A stretch of 64,000 nt of DNA, taken from contig JAKQNR010000017.1 in assembly GCA_029565685.1 (NCBI GenBank), positions 124,001 through 188,000 of the forward strand. Direction: 5' to 3'. The notes under the pieces were generated by a model. That model was not told the DNA's origin. It saw nothing but the letters and a program-made list of their open reading frames with translations, and did not search any database. The position numbers and the translations under genes are program-made. Source of the DNA: a bacterium (GTDB taxonomy: Bacteria > Zhuqueibacterota > Zhuqueibacteria > Residuimicrobiales > Residuimicrobiaceae). Within the stretch, counting starts at the first letter, position 1, and every line of letters starts with the position of its first letter. This document shows, in pieces, positions 35,401 to 44,989 of this stretch.

Positions 35401-35966
35401 ATCGTTTGAATCCTTCGACGAAACTCTGTTGAGGTCAGATACAAATCAACGCGGTGCGGGTCCGGGCATACCGACAAAAGCTCCGCGATCGTCTTTTCAC
35501 CGCCCGGCAGCACCCACTCCGGCGCTATTTCCGCAAACGGCTGGAGAACAAAGCGCCTGCTGATCAGGCGCGGATGCGGAAGAAGCAGGTCCGGATCGTT
35601 GCTTACTGCGTTCGCCATGGCCAGCAGATCCAAATCAATCGTGCGAGGGCCCCAGCGCTCGTTGCGTTGCCGCCCCAGTTGCCGCTCCAGTTGAAGCAGA
35701 TGGTCTAAAAGCCGCCGCGGCGGCAACGGTGTTTGTACCTGTACCACGGCGTTGAGAAAGTCGGCTTGATCGGCCTTGCCCACCGGTTCTGTCTCGTAAA
35801 CGCTGGACAAGGCCCCCACGTGGATCTCCGCTGCGTCCGTCAACCGCCGTACCGCAGCACAGAGAAAGTACAGGCGATCGCCCAAATTCGATCCTACGCT
35901 GAGATAGGCTATGCCCTCTTCGGTCACGTCACGGACGACTGCGTGTGATCTCAATTTCCGTTCCAT
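35397..35966 (-). CDS. folK: 2-amino-4-hydroxy-6-hydroxymethyldihydropteridine pyrophosphokinase FolK
   Basis: A 189-residue HPPK, which activates the pterin before coupling to p-aminobenzoate in folate synthesis. It has YLSVGSNLGDR, YETEPVGKADQADFLNAVV and RWGPRTIDLDLLA. The ATG at 35966 has a G-rich stretch (GGGGGG) eight bases upstream and overlaps the folB end by 38 bases; a GTG at 35927, just after the folB stop, is the alternative and would trim the 13-residue basic N-terminus. Confidence 0.95.
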   Translation of the reverse strand: MERKLRSHAVVRDVTEEGIAYLSVGSNLGDRLYFLCAAVRRLTDAAEIHVGALSSVYETEPVGKADQADFLNAVVQVQTPLPPRRLLDHLLQLERQLGRQRNERWGPRTIDLDLLAMANAVSNDPDLLLPHPRLISRRFVLQPFAEIAPEWVLPGGEKTIAELLSVCPDPHRVDLYLTSTEFRRRIQTI

Positions 35967-36294
35967 CCGTCAGACCCCCCAGCGGGGCGAACGGTTTGCG
36001 CACCGCCACAGTCACGGATCCTACCGGAAAACTCTGCAGTATGCGTTGAGCGATATGTTCGCCCAGGGTTTCGATCAAATAAAAACGGTCGTTGGTCACG
36101 ATGGTCTGCACCTCGCGGTAAACTTGACGGACGTCGATGGTGTCTTTGAGACGGTCGCTGGCTGCCGCAGGCGCTGCGTCGAAAAGCAGATCCAAATCCA
36201 CTTCAAACCTTTGGCCGTTGGTGCGTTCATCCTGTTCACAACCGTGATAGGCATGAAAAATCATGCCGCGAATTCGTATGTGATCTCTGGTCAT
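35929..36294 (-). CDS. folB: Dihydroneopterin aldolase FolB
   Basis: A 121-residue aldolase that converts dihydroneopterin to hydroxymethyldihydropterin. It carries IFHAYHGCEQDERTNGQ, a Glu in FEVDLDL, FYLIETLGEHIAQRIL and VRKPFAPLGG, all family marks. It is the first gene of the folB-folK-deoxynucleoside kinase unit, and a promoter candidate with a TTGACA box lies about 30-55 bases upstream. Confidence 0.95.
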   Translation of the reverse strand: MTRDHIRIRGMIFHAYHGCEQDERTNGQRFEVDLDLLFDAAPAAASDRLKDTIDVRQVYREVQTIVTNDRFYLIETLGEHIAQRILQSFPVGSVTVAVRKPFAPLGGLTDGTEIEITRSRP

Positions 36295-36321
36295 GGTTTC
36301 TGCATCCTCGAGAGTATTGAT

Positions 36322-36350
36322 AATTTATTAAAATATGGGCAGATTGTCAA
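36322..36350 (-). promoter_or_regulatory. folB: Candidate promoter for folB operon
   Basis: Minus strand: TTGACA (36350-36345), a 17-bp spacer, and TAAATT (36327-36322), about 28 bases before the folB ATG at 36294. Its -35 box lies within the left arm of an 8-bp inverted repeat shared with the divergent promoter on the plus strand. Confidence 0.5.
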
Positions 36351-36368
36351 GATAAATTACCTTGACAA
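36344..36368. repeat. Inverted repeat between divergent promoters (possible operator)
   Basis: TTGTCAAG (36344-36351) and CTTGACAA (36361-36368) are perfect inverted copies separated by a nine-base AT-rich spacer. Each arm contains the -35 box of one of two divergent promoter candidates. The symmetry may be incidental to two TTGACA boxes back to back, or may be a binding site for a dimeric regulator. Confidence 0.45.
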
Positions 36369-36391
36369 AACTTATTTAAAAATAATAAAAT
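36362..36391 (+). promoter_or_regulatory. Candidate promoter for the giant secreted protein gene
   Basis: TTGACA (36362-36367), an 18-bp AT-rich spacer, and TAAAAT (36386-36391). It lies about 130 bases upstream of the first ATG of the giant gene, leaving a long leader. The spacer is one base longer than ideal. Confidence 0.45.
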
Positions 36392-36520
36392 TAGGAAATA
36401 AGCGCAGGCTCTTTCCAGCTGCCGTCTTTACGCAGTTTCCCGTATTTTTAGTAGTTTTATTATAAACAAGTTATAACCACAAGGTCTGATTATTTTCAGG
36501 AGGGACCTCCTGGAAGTCTC

Positions 36521-39500
36521 ATGGAGATAGGGATGCTGAAACACCGTTTACCGGGCGGGATAATTTTATTTTTGTTGTGTTTTTCATTGTCTGTTTATGC
36601 TGCAACGGATCAACCTGCGCCTGTGTCGCAGCAGGCGACTCCGGTTTTGCAGCCAACGGCGGATGCGTCTTTGTCAGGATCGCCGGTTCAGGCGCTGTTT
36701 CCGCAGCTGCCGCCCATGGTTCTCGACGCTTCTCCGCGCCTGATGCTGATTGGGGATTCCATCACCGAGGGACGCGGCGCATCCGATTCCATCGGGTTTC
36801 GCAAAATTTTATACCAGCTGTTGCAGTCAGCGGGCCTGTCCCCGGATTTTGTCGGCAGTTCCGGCGAATCTCCCTATGAGGGCCATTTCAAGGGCGGCAG
36901 CAAGATCTGGGAATTTTCTGCCGGCGGGTCCATGGATGTCGCCTCGGACATGGAGAAATACCATCCCACGGTGACAGCCGTTCATCTGGGCACCAATGGA
37001 TTCACCACCAACATCGAGCCCATGATCACGCTGGTGAATTATCTGTTGACATGGCACCATGGCAAAGGACAATATCTGCAGCACATCGTTGTCAGCCAGA
37101 TCATCCCTAGAAAAGGAGAGGACAGTCTGGTAGTGGTGTTCAACACCCGACTCGCCAAGATGGTCCAGGATTTCCAGAAAGGGCATCTCACCGGCCGATC
37201 CGAACCGGTCTACCTGTGCGATCATTTCACTCGTTTTTTGGAAAATCCTTTGTGGGCTTCCACCGATGCAACGGTCCTTATGGCCGATGATCTGCATCCC
37301 AACTCGCGCGGCCATGAGGTGATGGCGAATGCGTATCTGGACGTGTTGGCGCCGTTGATCTCGGGTACGCCGCGGTGGTTCACCGATGCGACCTGGCGTT
37401 TCGGCGTAGCAGGGCTTGATCATTATTACGGCGGTCAGGGCATGGCGTTGGCGGATCTCAATAACGACGGCAAGGATGAACTGTATCTCAGCCGGATCGC
37501 CGCCGCCTCTAAACAGAACCGCCATTCTTTGTACGCCAGCGGGGATACGCTTCCGTACCCGGAATCCGCTGCGGCCTGGCAGGCCAAGGATGCGGGCAAC
37601 AGCCGGGGAGCGGTGTTTTTTGACATGGACAGCGACGGCGATCTGGATCTGTTCAACGCTCATTCCCCGGGACAGAACGTTCTACTTGAAAACGTGAACT
37701 ATCAATCGTTTCGTAACGTAACCTCCATTCGCGGCATCGAATCCTCTTCTGAAGAAACCACCTCGGTGCTGGCCTTCGATGTGGAAGGCGACGGCGACCT
37801 GGATTTGTTCGTACTCAACAAGCGAGCGCCCAACGAGCTGTATCTCAACGACGGTAAGGGGTATTTCAGCCGCAGAGATCGCGGCTGCAACGACGTCCGA
37901 GAATCCAGCAGTGTGGAACGGCAGAGTGCGGCGGCGTGCGATTTCGATCTCGACGGCGATGTGGACCTGTATGTGGTCAAACGTTTCGCCGCCAATCGAC
38001 TCTATATCAACGACGGCGCCGGCGTTTTTACCGATCGCGCGGCTGCGCTAGGGGTGAATCTGACCCACAAATGCAACGGCGTCACCTGGAGCGATTTGGA
38101 CAATGACGGAGATTCAGATCTGTTGATCACGGTGTCCGACATCAGCGGCGACGCCGATCCACTGCTGCGCGTGTATGAGAACACCGGCGGCGGCTTTGCC
38201 GACGTCAGCACCGCCGTCGCCATTCCCATGAATGGATATTCAATCCTCCTTGCTGATTTTGACAACGACGGCCGTCAGGATATCCTCACCAGCGGTGAAA
38301 AGAACGCGGGCGCCCTCTATCGCAACGACGGCGGTCTGCGGTTCACCCGGATCGACGGCACCGGCGCCGAAGTGTTCGCCGGCGACGTCCGCGCCGCCTC
38401 TGCCTGGGACGCGGATGACGACGGCGATATGGATGCATTTTTTCACCGTTCCGACGCGTTCAGCGTTCTGAAGCAGAATACGCTTGTCAACGCCAACCAC
38501 TTTCTTAAAATCACGGCCAGGGGCCGGTCCGGTCAGGCCGGAGGATTCGGCGCAAAACTTTGGTGCTATCGCAGCGGTGAACTCGGCAATTCCGCAGCCC
38601 TGTTGGGCTATCGCGAGATCGTTTCCGCCTCGGGCCATCTCACGCAACCCTCTCCCGCCCAACACCTCGGTCTGGGCAGTGAAACCCGCATTGATCTACT
38701 GGCGCTCTTTGCCGACGGCACTCTGCGCGCCCTACGCGATCTGGCGGCCGACCAGTCCATCATCATCGAACCCGAGCCCGACCCGGTCTCCAGCGGAGCG
38801 CCCGCCCAGCTGCTGGCCGTGGCGGGCGAGGATCAGTCCGCGGTGGTGGGCCGCACCCTGAACGATCCCCTCACCGTCAAACTGGTCGATGCCAGCCACC
38901 GTCCGGTGGCGAACGTGCGAGTGGATTTCACTGTGCTTTCCGGCGACGGCCAGCTGATCGAGCCGGCCGCTCCATCCAACGCCCTCTGGCTGGAGCCGGA
39001 ACTAGGAGGCCTGTCCGGCGCAATGCGCTGGTGTTACGATGACCAATGCAGCGGAGGAGGGCTGATCATGCGTTCTCCGCTTGGCGGCAGCGCCGGTTTC
39101 GATACGCTGCGCTTTCAGCTCAATCAGACGGCGGATTATTATCTCTGGCTGCGGCTGAGGAATCCGGATTCATCGCCGGTCGCCCTGTCTATAAAAATAG
39201 ACGGCAACACCGCAGAGACGGTGACTGTACCTCAGACCACCCCCGGCTGGCACTGGCAGCGGGTCGCTCTGGCGAACGTCGATCGTCTTTACGCGCTGAG
39301 CAGCGGCGCTCATATCCTGCTGCTGCGTTGGGACGCCGGAGCGCTGCAGATTGACCGGGCGCTGTTAACCATGGATGCCTATTACACGCCTGTGGCTCTG
39401 GGTGAGCAGAACAGCGACGATCTTTTAGCCACCGATAAGAACGGTCTGGCCTGGCGGCAACTGCAGTTGGGACAGAGTGCCGGGCCTCTGGTCATTGAGG

Positions 39501-42500
39501 CGAAGACGCCGCAATACCCCGCAGTGCCGGCCGTATCCTTCGCGGTCACTGCGTTGGCCGATAAACCTGCCAACCTGGTCAAGATCTCCGGCGACAATCA
39601 GGTCGCGAGCAAAAAAGGAGAAAGGCTTGCCGAGCCGCTGACCGTCGCGGTGCACGACGTTTTTGGCAACGGTGTAAGCGCACGCCCGGTTCGTTTCAGC
39701 GTGCTCTCCGGCGGCGGCACCTTGACGCCAGCGGACGGACAGACCCTGACCGATGCCAATGGCCAGGCTTCTGTTCTTCTCACCGTAGGCGGCGCCTCCA
39801 GCCTGCAGCGGGTCAACGCTGCGACCGACAGCGTAATCAATTCGCCGGTCACGTTTCAGGCCACGGTCACCGGTGTGGCGACTGAACTGCGCCTGTCCAA
39901 CTGGACCATGCAGACCGATACGGTGAACCGTGTATTGAGAAAACCCCTGCAGGTTTTTGTGCTCAACGACAGCGGCAAGCCGGTCGTTGCCTATCCAGTG
40001 CGTTTTCACGCCTGGGCCGGTGGACATGTTTCCGCCAGCCAGAGCGCAAGCAGCGATACAGCCATCACGCTGTACACCAATTCAGAGGGCATGGTGCAGG
40101 CCTGGTGGCAGTTGTCCACCCGGGCCGGCGAACAAAAAATCACTGCAGAAGCGCCGGGACTGGTCAACTCTCCGGCCACGGCTACAGCCATGGCGTTGGC
40201 CGCTCATCCGGCTTTGCTTATGCCGGTTTCCGGCGATCAACAGCAGGCTCAGGTGGCCACGGCTTTGAAAGAGCCTTTTCAGGTGCGGGTTTTGGATGGC
40301 TATAACAATCCGGTCTCCGCACAGGTTGTGCTGTTTCGAGTCAAAACCGGTGATGGTCATTTCAACGGCAGTCCTCAGGTTGCAGTGGCTTCAAACGAGA
40401 AGGGTCTGGCGGCCGCGCCGTTTACAGTGGGCACAAAGGCAGGGATCAACGTCTATACCGTGGAGGCCAGCGCTGCGTTCAGTGCTGCTCCCGCGGTTTT
40501 TTGGGCCAGCGCTACCGCCGGCCCGGCAGTAGAATTCACCGCGGTTTCGGCAATCCAAATGAGCGGCGTTCTTGGCATGCTTATGCAGAGCCCGATTCAG
40601 GTGGCTGTGACCGACAGGTACAAAAACCCAGTGTCAGGATTTCAGGTGCAATTTGAGGTGGTGAAAGGCGACGGTGTTTTTTCCAACGACGAGCAGCATC
40701 TGAGCGCAGCGACCAATGAGCAGGGGATCGCCGCCGCGCATTATCGAGTCGGCACTGCGGCGGGCAGCGACAGTCAACAGGTTAGGGCCTTTGCCGCTGG
40801 TTTGAATCCCAGCAGTATTCTTTTCCGCATTTCAGCGGTTGCCGATCGTCCGGCTACGTTGACGCCGGCATCCAGTCAAACGCAAGTCGGTTCGATTCAC
40901 ACCCAGCTGGCAGAGCCGTTTACTGTCCGCGTTACCGATGTGCACGACAATCCCGTTCAGGGCCATCCAGTGCAATTCACGGTCCTCAGCCCCACCGGCA
41001 CGTTGCAGGGTCAGCGCAGCCAAACGATACTTTCCGATTCATTCGGATTGGCTAAGGTCTATCTGGTGCTGGCCGCGGAACGGGGCGACTCGGTCTATGT
41101 GGTGGAAGCGACGAGTGTTTTTGATGAGACCCCGCTGCTCAACAGTCCGGTGCGATTCTATGCCTCTACGCCGATGACAGTCCCTGCCCGATTGTTTCCC
41201 ATCACCAATCCCAATCAATGGTTGACCGGCTATGCCCATCAGGAGCTCGATGAACCGGTGACGGTGCAAGTCATCGATGAGAGAGGACTGGGGGTCGGCC
41301 GGGTTGCGGTACTTTTTAAAGTGACTGCCGGGACCGGCGTTTTTCTTCCGGACAGCGCCAAGACTTTGCAGGTTGTGAGTGACGCAAACGGCCTGGCGCA
41401 GGTGCGCTGGGTTCTGGGCGAAGCGGGCATGAACAACAAGATATCCGTAGCCGCGTTCAACGGCGCTGCTGAATTGGGCAATTCACCGATCATCTATTCG
41501 GCAGCGGCTCAGGCGGTCAGTATGCGGATGGAGTTGGTTTCAGCCCCCGTTCCTACGGGAACAGTCTTTACGGCTCTCCCTGAAATGGTCCAGGTTAAAG
41601 TCACGGATATGAACGGCGCAGCGGTTTCCAATCACCCGGTTCGGTTTGCTGTGGTGAAAGGTGGGGGGCTCCTGACGGCCACGTTGGACAGCGTTCAGAA
41701 TGCAGTGACGAACAGCCAGGGTATCGCATCAGTCGAATGGCGATTGGGCCCTGAAGCCGGACATGCCACTCAACAGTTGCTGATCACCGCGCTTGAGGAC
41801 GCCGGCGCACCGATGTCTGGTTCTCCGTTGAGCGTGACCGCTCTGGCCCTGCCGGATGTTCCGGACCAAGCCCAATCCACGCTCGCCGTTTCTTCTCCTG
41901 CCTTTACCGGCAGTGCGAACGGCAGCGACATCACTCTGATCGTAAGAGACCGCCACGGCAACGCCGTTGCACGACGTCCGGTCGGTTTGACTGGAAGCGG
42001 CATAGCCGCGACGATTACGCCGGCAGAAGGGTCCACTGATTCAAGCGGCGTTTTTCGCGCACGTGCCTTCAGCAGCAGCACCGGCTCGTGGACCGTTGTG
42101 GCCCGAGACCGAAGCGACGGAAAGACCCTGGGACAGCCGGCCAGCGTGCAATTCGTCAAGCTGACAGCCAGAGAACTGGTCTCCATCGGAGCGCTGAATA
42201 AAGCTGGGGTTGTCGCAGACACCCTGGCTGATCGGATACATGTACAGGTTTTGGATGACATGGGCAAAGGCCTGGCCAACAGCCCAGTGGAATTTATCGT
42301 CAAAGAGGGGGATGCCGAGTTTCTCATCGACGGCGTGGAGGTGGTAAACTATCAAGTGCTGGTTAATCTCGACAAAGTGCTGGAGATCTTGACTGATCAA
42401 AACGGCGAAGCCAGAATCCGGCTGCTGCTGGGGACGCACAGCGGCGTCATCCACGTCACCGTTCGGGCGAAGAACACCGCCCTACAGCTTGACTTTCGGG

Positions 42501-43939
42501 TGGAGCTCTTGGCCGGTGCGCCCGACCAGCTGGATAAAATCAGCGGCGACCGGCAAACCGGAGTGGCCGGCCATCGTCTGAATCAGCCGTTGCAGGTGCG
42601 GCTGTTCGATCAGTACGGCAACGGGATTGCCGGCCATGCGCTGCAGTTCTCAACATCCAGTGGTGGAAATTTTATGCCCAGCGACCTCATGATCACCGAT
42701 TCACTGGGAAACGCTCAAGTGTTGTGGCAACTTGGCCGCGACAGCGGCCTGCAACAAACCACGGTCCGTGCAGAGGATTTACAACAAACCGCTCTGTTCG
42801 TCGCCCAGGCCACGCCTAATTCCAGCCCCACACTGCAGCTGCAAGATCGATACGTGATCGAAGAAGGGCGCCCCTTTACGTTGACGATACCGGTTCAGGA
42901 TGCAGAGATGGATTCCATTGTTCTGACGGTGATGAACCAGCCGAGGGGCAGCACTCTGCAAGGCGCCACTTTCAGCTGGACGCCGGATTTTTCCCAAGCC
43001 GGGCTCTACCCGGTTCGGTTCATCGCCACCGATCATCTGGGCGCAGGGCAGATGAAAGAGGTTATTCTCGAGGTGCTATCCTTCAATCGACCGCCGGTGG
43101 TGCAGGTGGAACAGACCATGCCGCAGGAGCGTGATCTCGGCGTCATCCAGACCGGCGGAGCGGCGATCGATTTTACTGTTCAGGCTACGGATCCGGACGG
43201 TGAACAGCTTTTTTACAGCTGGTTGGTCAACGGCGTGATCAGAGCCTCTGGCAACAAGTACCGGTTCCAGGCCGACGGTTTTGGCAACGGTGATTATTCG
43301 ATTCGGGCTGTCATCTCTGATGGCGCGGACACCACCAGTGTTGTATGGCGCTTGCGGCTCATCACCGCCGTGCAGTTGAACGTCTTTACCGGCGATTTCC
43401 AGCCTCATACGGGCGTCTGCCTGCGGTGGAAGACGCGAACCGAAAGAGAAAATCTCGGCTTTTATGTGTTGCGTTCCACAAGTACGCAAGGCCCCTTTGC
43501 AGCCGTGAGCCCCTTGATCCGCAGCAATGCGGATGGCCGCTATGAATGGACCGACCATTCCGATCTGGAGGCGATGCGCTATTTCTACCGCCTGCAGGAT
43601 CAGGCCGTGGACGGCCGTTGCAACGAACATGAGGTTGTTCAAGTGCTTATTCCCCGACCAACCCATTTCGAAATGGCGCAAAACTATCCCAATCCCTTCA
43701 ACAGTTCGACGGTCATCGCCTTTCAGCTGCCCGCGGCCGAACTGGTGACGCTTAAAATTTACGACATCAGCGGCCGATGGGTGGCCACGTTGCTCGACGG
43801 GGTGATGACTCCAGGGTATCACAAAGCCGTCTGGAATGCGCGCAACAGTCTGGATCAGGAGGTGGCCGGAGGCGTTTACCACTGCGTATTATCCACACGC
43901 ACTCTGCGAGTCTCGAAAAAAATGATCCTGCTGCGCTGA
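36521..43939 (+). CDS. Giant secreted protein: SGNH hydrolase, VCBS/FG-GAP, ASPIC/UnbV, Big-1 repeats, T9SS-type C-terminus
   Basis: A 2,472-residue protein with a signal peptide (IILFLLCFSLSVYAA). Order: SGNH/GDSL hydrolase at ~73-285 (nucleophile Ser80 in GDSITEG, DDLHPN with Asp256/His259); six or more VCBS/FG-GAP calcium repeats at ~304-650 (for example DVEGDGDLDLF); ASPIC/UnbV domain ~660-753; a bacterial Ig-like (Big-1) domain interrupted by a carbohydrate-binding-like beta insert, ~760-1013; about ten more Big-1 repeats to ~2100; cadherin/Ig-like domains; a C-terminal sorting-type domain with NYPNPFNSSTV. It is probably cell-surface or secreted, an esterase held out on an Ig stalk. ATG 36533 with GGAG upstream is an alternative start. 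A strong hairpin follows it. Confidence 0.9.
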   Translation: MEIGMLKHRLPGGIILFLLCFSLSVYAATDQPAPVSQQATPVLQPTADASLSGSPVQALFPQLPPMVLDASPRLMLIGDSITEGRGASDSIGFRKILYQLLQSAGLSPDFVGSSGESPYEGHFKGGSKIWEFSAGGSMDVASDMEKYHPTVTAVHLGTNGFTTNIEPMITLVNYLLTWHHGKGQYLQHIVVSQIIPRKGEDSLVVVFNTRLAKMVQDFQKGHLTGRSEPVYLCDHFTRFLENPLWASTDATVLMADDLHPNSRGHEVMANAYLDVLAPLISGTPRWFTDATWRFGVAGLDHYYGGQGMALADLNNDGKDELYLSRIAAASKQNRHSLYASGDTLPYPESAAAWQAKDAGNSRGAVFFDMDSDGDLDLFNAHSPGQNVLLENVNYQSFRNVTSIRGIESSSEETTSVLAFDVEGDGDLDLFVLNKRAPNELYLNDGKGYFSRRDRGCNDVRESSSVERQSAAACDFDLDGDVDLYVVKRFAANRLYINDGAGVFTDRAAALGVNLTHKCNGVTWSDLDNDGDSDLLITVSDISGDADPLLRVYENTGGGFADVSTAVAIPMNGYSILLADFDNDGRQDILTSGEKNAGALYRNDGGLRFTRIDGTGAEVFAGDVRAASAWDADDDGDMDAFFHRSDAFSVLKQNTLVNANHFLKITARGRSGQAGGFGAKLWCYRSGELGNSAALLGYREIVSASGHLTQPSPAQHLGLGSETRIDLLALFADGTLRALRDLAADQSIIIEPEPDPVSSGAPAQLLAVAGEDQSAVVGRTLNDPLTVKLVDASHRPVANVRVDFTVLSGDGQLIEPAAPSNALWLEPELGGLSGAMRWCYDDQCSGGGLIMRSPLGGSAGFDTLRFQLNQTADYYLWLRLRNPDSSPVALSIKIDGNTAETVTVPQTTPGWHWQRVALANVDRLYALSSGAHILLLRWDAGALQIDRALLTMDAYYTPVALGEQNSDDLLATDKNGLAWRQLQLGQSAGPLVIEAKTPQYPAVPAVSFAVTALADKPANLVKISGDNQVASKKGERLAEPLTVAVHDVFGNGVSARPVRFSVLSGGGTLTPADGQTLTDANGQASVLLTVGGASSLQRVNAATDSVINSPVTFQATVTGVATELRLSNWTMQTDTVNRVLRKPLQVFVLNDSGKPVVAYPVRFHAWAGGHVSASQSASSDTAITLYTNSEGMVQAWWQLSTRAGEQKITAEAPGLVNSPATATAMALAAHPALLMPVSGDQQQAQVATALKEPFQVRVLDGYNNPVSAQVVLFRVKTGDGHFNGSPQVAVASNEKGLAAAPFTVGTKAGINVYTVEASAAFSAAPAVFWASATAGPAVEFTAVSAIQMSGVLGMLMQSPIQVAVTDRYKNPVSGFQVQFEVVKGDGVFSNDEQHLSAATNEQGIAAAHYRVGTAAGSDSQQVRAFAAGLNPSSILFRISAVADRPATLTPASSQTQVGSIHTQLAEPFTVRVTDVHDNPVQGHPVQFTVLSPTGTLQGQRSQTILSDSFGLAKVYLVLAAERGDSVYVVEATSVFDETPLLNSPVRFYASTPMTVPARLFPITNPNQWLTGYAHQELDEPVTVQVIDERGLGVGRVAVLFKVTAGTGVFLPDSAKTLQVVSDANGLAQVRWVLGEAGMNNKISVAAFNGAAELGNSPIIYSAAAQAVSMRMELVSAPVPTGTVFTALPEMVQVKVTDMNGAAVSNHPVRFAVVKGGGLLTATLDSVQNAVTNSQGIASVEWRLGPEAGHATQQLLITALEDAGAPMSGSPLSVTALALPDVPDQAQSTLAVSSPAFTGSANGSDITLIVRDRHGNAVARRPVGLTGSGIAATITPAEGSTDSSGVFRARAFSSSTGSWTVVARDRSDGKTLGQPASVQFVKLTARELVSIGALNKAGVVADTLADRIHVQVLDDMGKGLANSPVEFIVKEGDAEFLIDGVEVVNYQVLVNLDKVLEILTDQNGEARIRLLLGTHSGVIHVTVRAKNTALQLDFRVELLAGAPDQLDKISGDRQTGVAGHRLNQPLQVRLFDQYGNGIAGHALQFSTSSGGNFMPSDLMITDSLGNAQVLWQLGRDSGLQQTTVRAEDLQQTALFVAQATPNSSPTLQLQDRYVIEEGRPFTLTIPVQDAEMDSIVLTVMNQPRGSTLQGATFSWTPDFSQAGLYPVRFIATDHLGAGQMKEVILEVLSFNRPPVVQVEQTMPQERDLGVIQTGGAAIDFTVQATDPDGEQLFYSWLVNGVIRASGNKYRFQADGFGNGDYSIRAVISDGADTTSVVWRLRLITAVQLNVFTGDFQPHTGVCLRWKTRTERENLGFYVLRSTSTQGPFAAVSPLIRSNADGRYEWTDHSDLEAMRYFYRLQDQAVDGRCNEHEVVQVLIPRPTHFEMAQNYPNPFNSSTVIAFQLPAAELVTLKIYDISGRWVATLLDGVMTPGYHKAVWNARNSLDQEVAGGVYHCVLSTRTLRVSKKMILLR

Positions 43940-43952
43940 TGAATTGTTCAGG

Positions 43953-43977
43953 ACCGGCCTTGCCGAACAAGGCCGGT
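43953..43977 (+). terminator. Terminator hairpin after the giant gene
   Basis: A perfect 10-bp stem ACCGGCCTTG / CAAGGCCGGT with a five-base loop (CCGAA), starting 14 bases after the stop of the giant gene. It is followed by a T-rich but interrupted tail. The stem could also work on the opposite strand, but no minus-strand gene ends here. Confidence 0.7.
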
Positions 43978-44113
43978 TTCACTCCATTCTTTCCCCTTGT
44001 TAATAAACGCGGATATTGCTAATTTTCTCCAGGTTTAGGCGCCGCGGTCTGTGTTGGCGAGCGCTCTGCCGCGGCACAGATTTCCGAGCGAATATATTTC
44101 ACCGGGCGGTTTT

Positions 44114-44989
44114 ATGAACGAGGTCGTGCTAAATCCCGACAACCACGCCTATGCCGTACGCCGGTTTACGGATCATTTTGGCATCCGACCTGCGGCCGCT
44201 GACGGCGAATTGCTGGTTAAAATCCTGCGGGCGTTTGCCGAGATCCCTTATGAGAACATCAGCAAGATCATTAAACTGAACCGCTATTTTTTAACGTTGG
44301 ATCGCTTGCGCCTGCCGGAGGAGGTGATCGAGGATTTCCTGTGCCATCATCTCGGCGGCACCTGTTTTTCCCTCAGCTTTTTTCTTCATTGCATTCTGCA
44401 GCACTCGGGATTTAACACCCACATCGTGATGGCGGACATGCATCGCCGTGCCAATGTTCATTGTGCGTTGATCGCGTTTCTGCAGGAGGCGCTCTATCTG
44501 GTCGACCCCGGCTATCTGCTCACCCAGCCGATGCGGATTCATCCGGACAGGACACGGGTGTACCGAACGCCGCACAGCGGCATGGAATTAAGGTTCGATG
44601 GCGACAGCGGCCGTTATCAGCTTTATACTTTCGACCGGCAGACGATTAAATACCGCTATGCCTTTTTTACCGATCCCACTCCTTTAGCGGAATTCGCCCA
44701 TCATTGGCTGGCTTCGTTTTATCAGTCCGGCATGCACGGACTCTGCCTCACACGTCGAGTGCAGGATCAATTGGTCTATCTGCATAACGACTATCTGCAA
44801 ATCGCCGGGCAGGACGGCAAGAACACCCGCCATGTCAAAACCAATTACCAACAGGTGGTGGCAAAGTTGTTCGACATCGCTCCTGAATGGGTGGAGCGTG
44901 CGCAGGAGGCGCTCGCGGACAATAAGGCGCTGGAGCGTGTGCACGGATTCTATCAACCGAAAGGACGAACGGACTATGAGGCCCGATGA
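44114..44989 (+). CDS. Arylamine N-acetyltransferase-like protein
   Basis: About 291 residues from the ATG at 44114, which follows a G-rich stretch. An ORF extension to 44051 is not supported. It has the Cys-His-Asp triad of the NAT family in order: Cys in LGGTCFSLSFFLH, His in ANVHCALIAFL and Asp in LYLVDPGYL, with IPYENISKI near the N-terminus. Known NATs transfer acetyl from acetyl-CoA to arylamines, and relatives act in amide formation in biosynthesis; the motif here is GGTCFS rather than GGYCFE, so the acceptor may differ. Its end overlaps the DUF4416 gene by 14 bases. Confidence 0.75.
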   Translation: MNEVVLNPDNHAYAVRRFTDHFGIRPAAADGELLVKILRAFAEIPYENISKIIKLNRYFLTLDRLRLPEEVIEDFLCHHLGGTCFSLSFFLHCILQHSGFNTHIVMADMHRRANVHCALIAFLQEALYLVDPGYLLTQPMRIHPDRTRVYRTPHSGMELRFDGDSGRYQLYTFDRQTIKYRYAFFTDPTPLAEFAHHWLASFYQSGMHGLCLTRRVQDQLVYLHNDYLQIAGQDGKNTRHVKTNYQQVVAKLFDIAPEWVERAQEALADNKALERVHGFYQPKGRTDYEAR

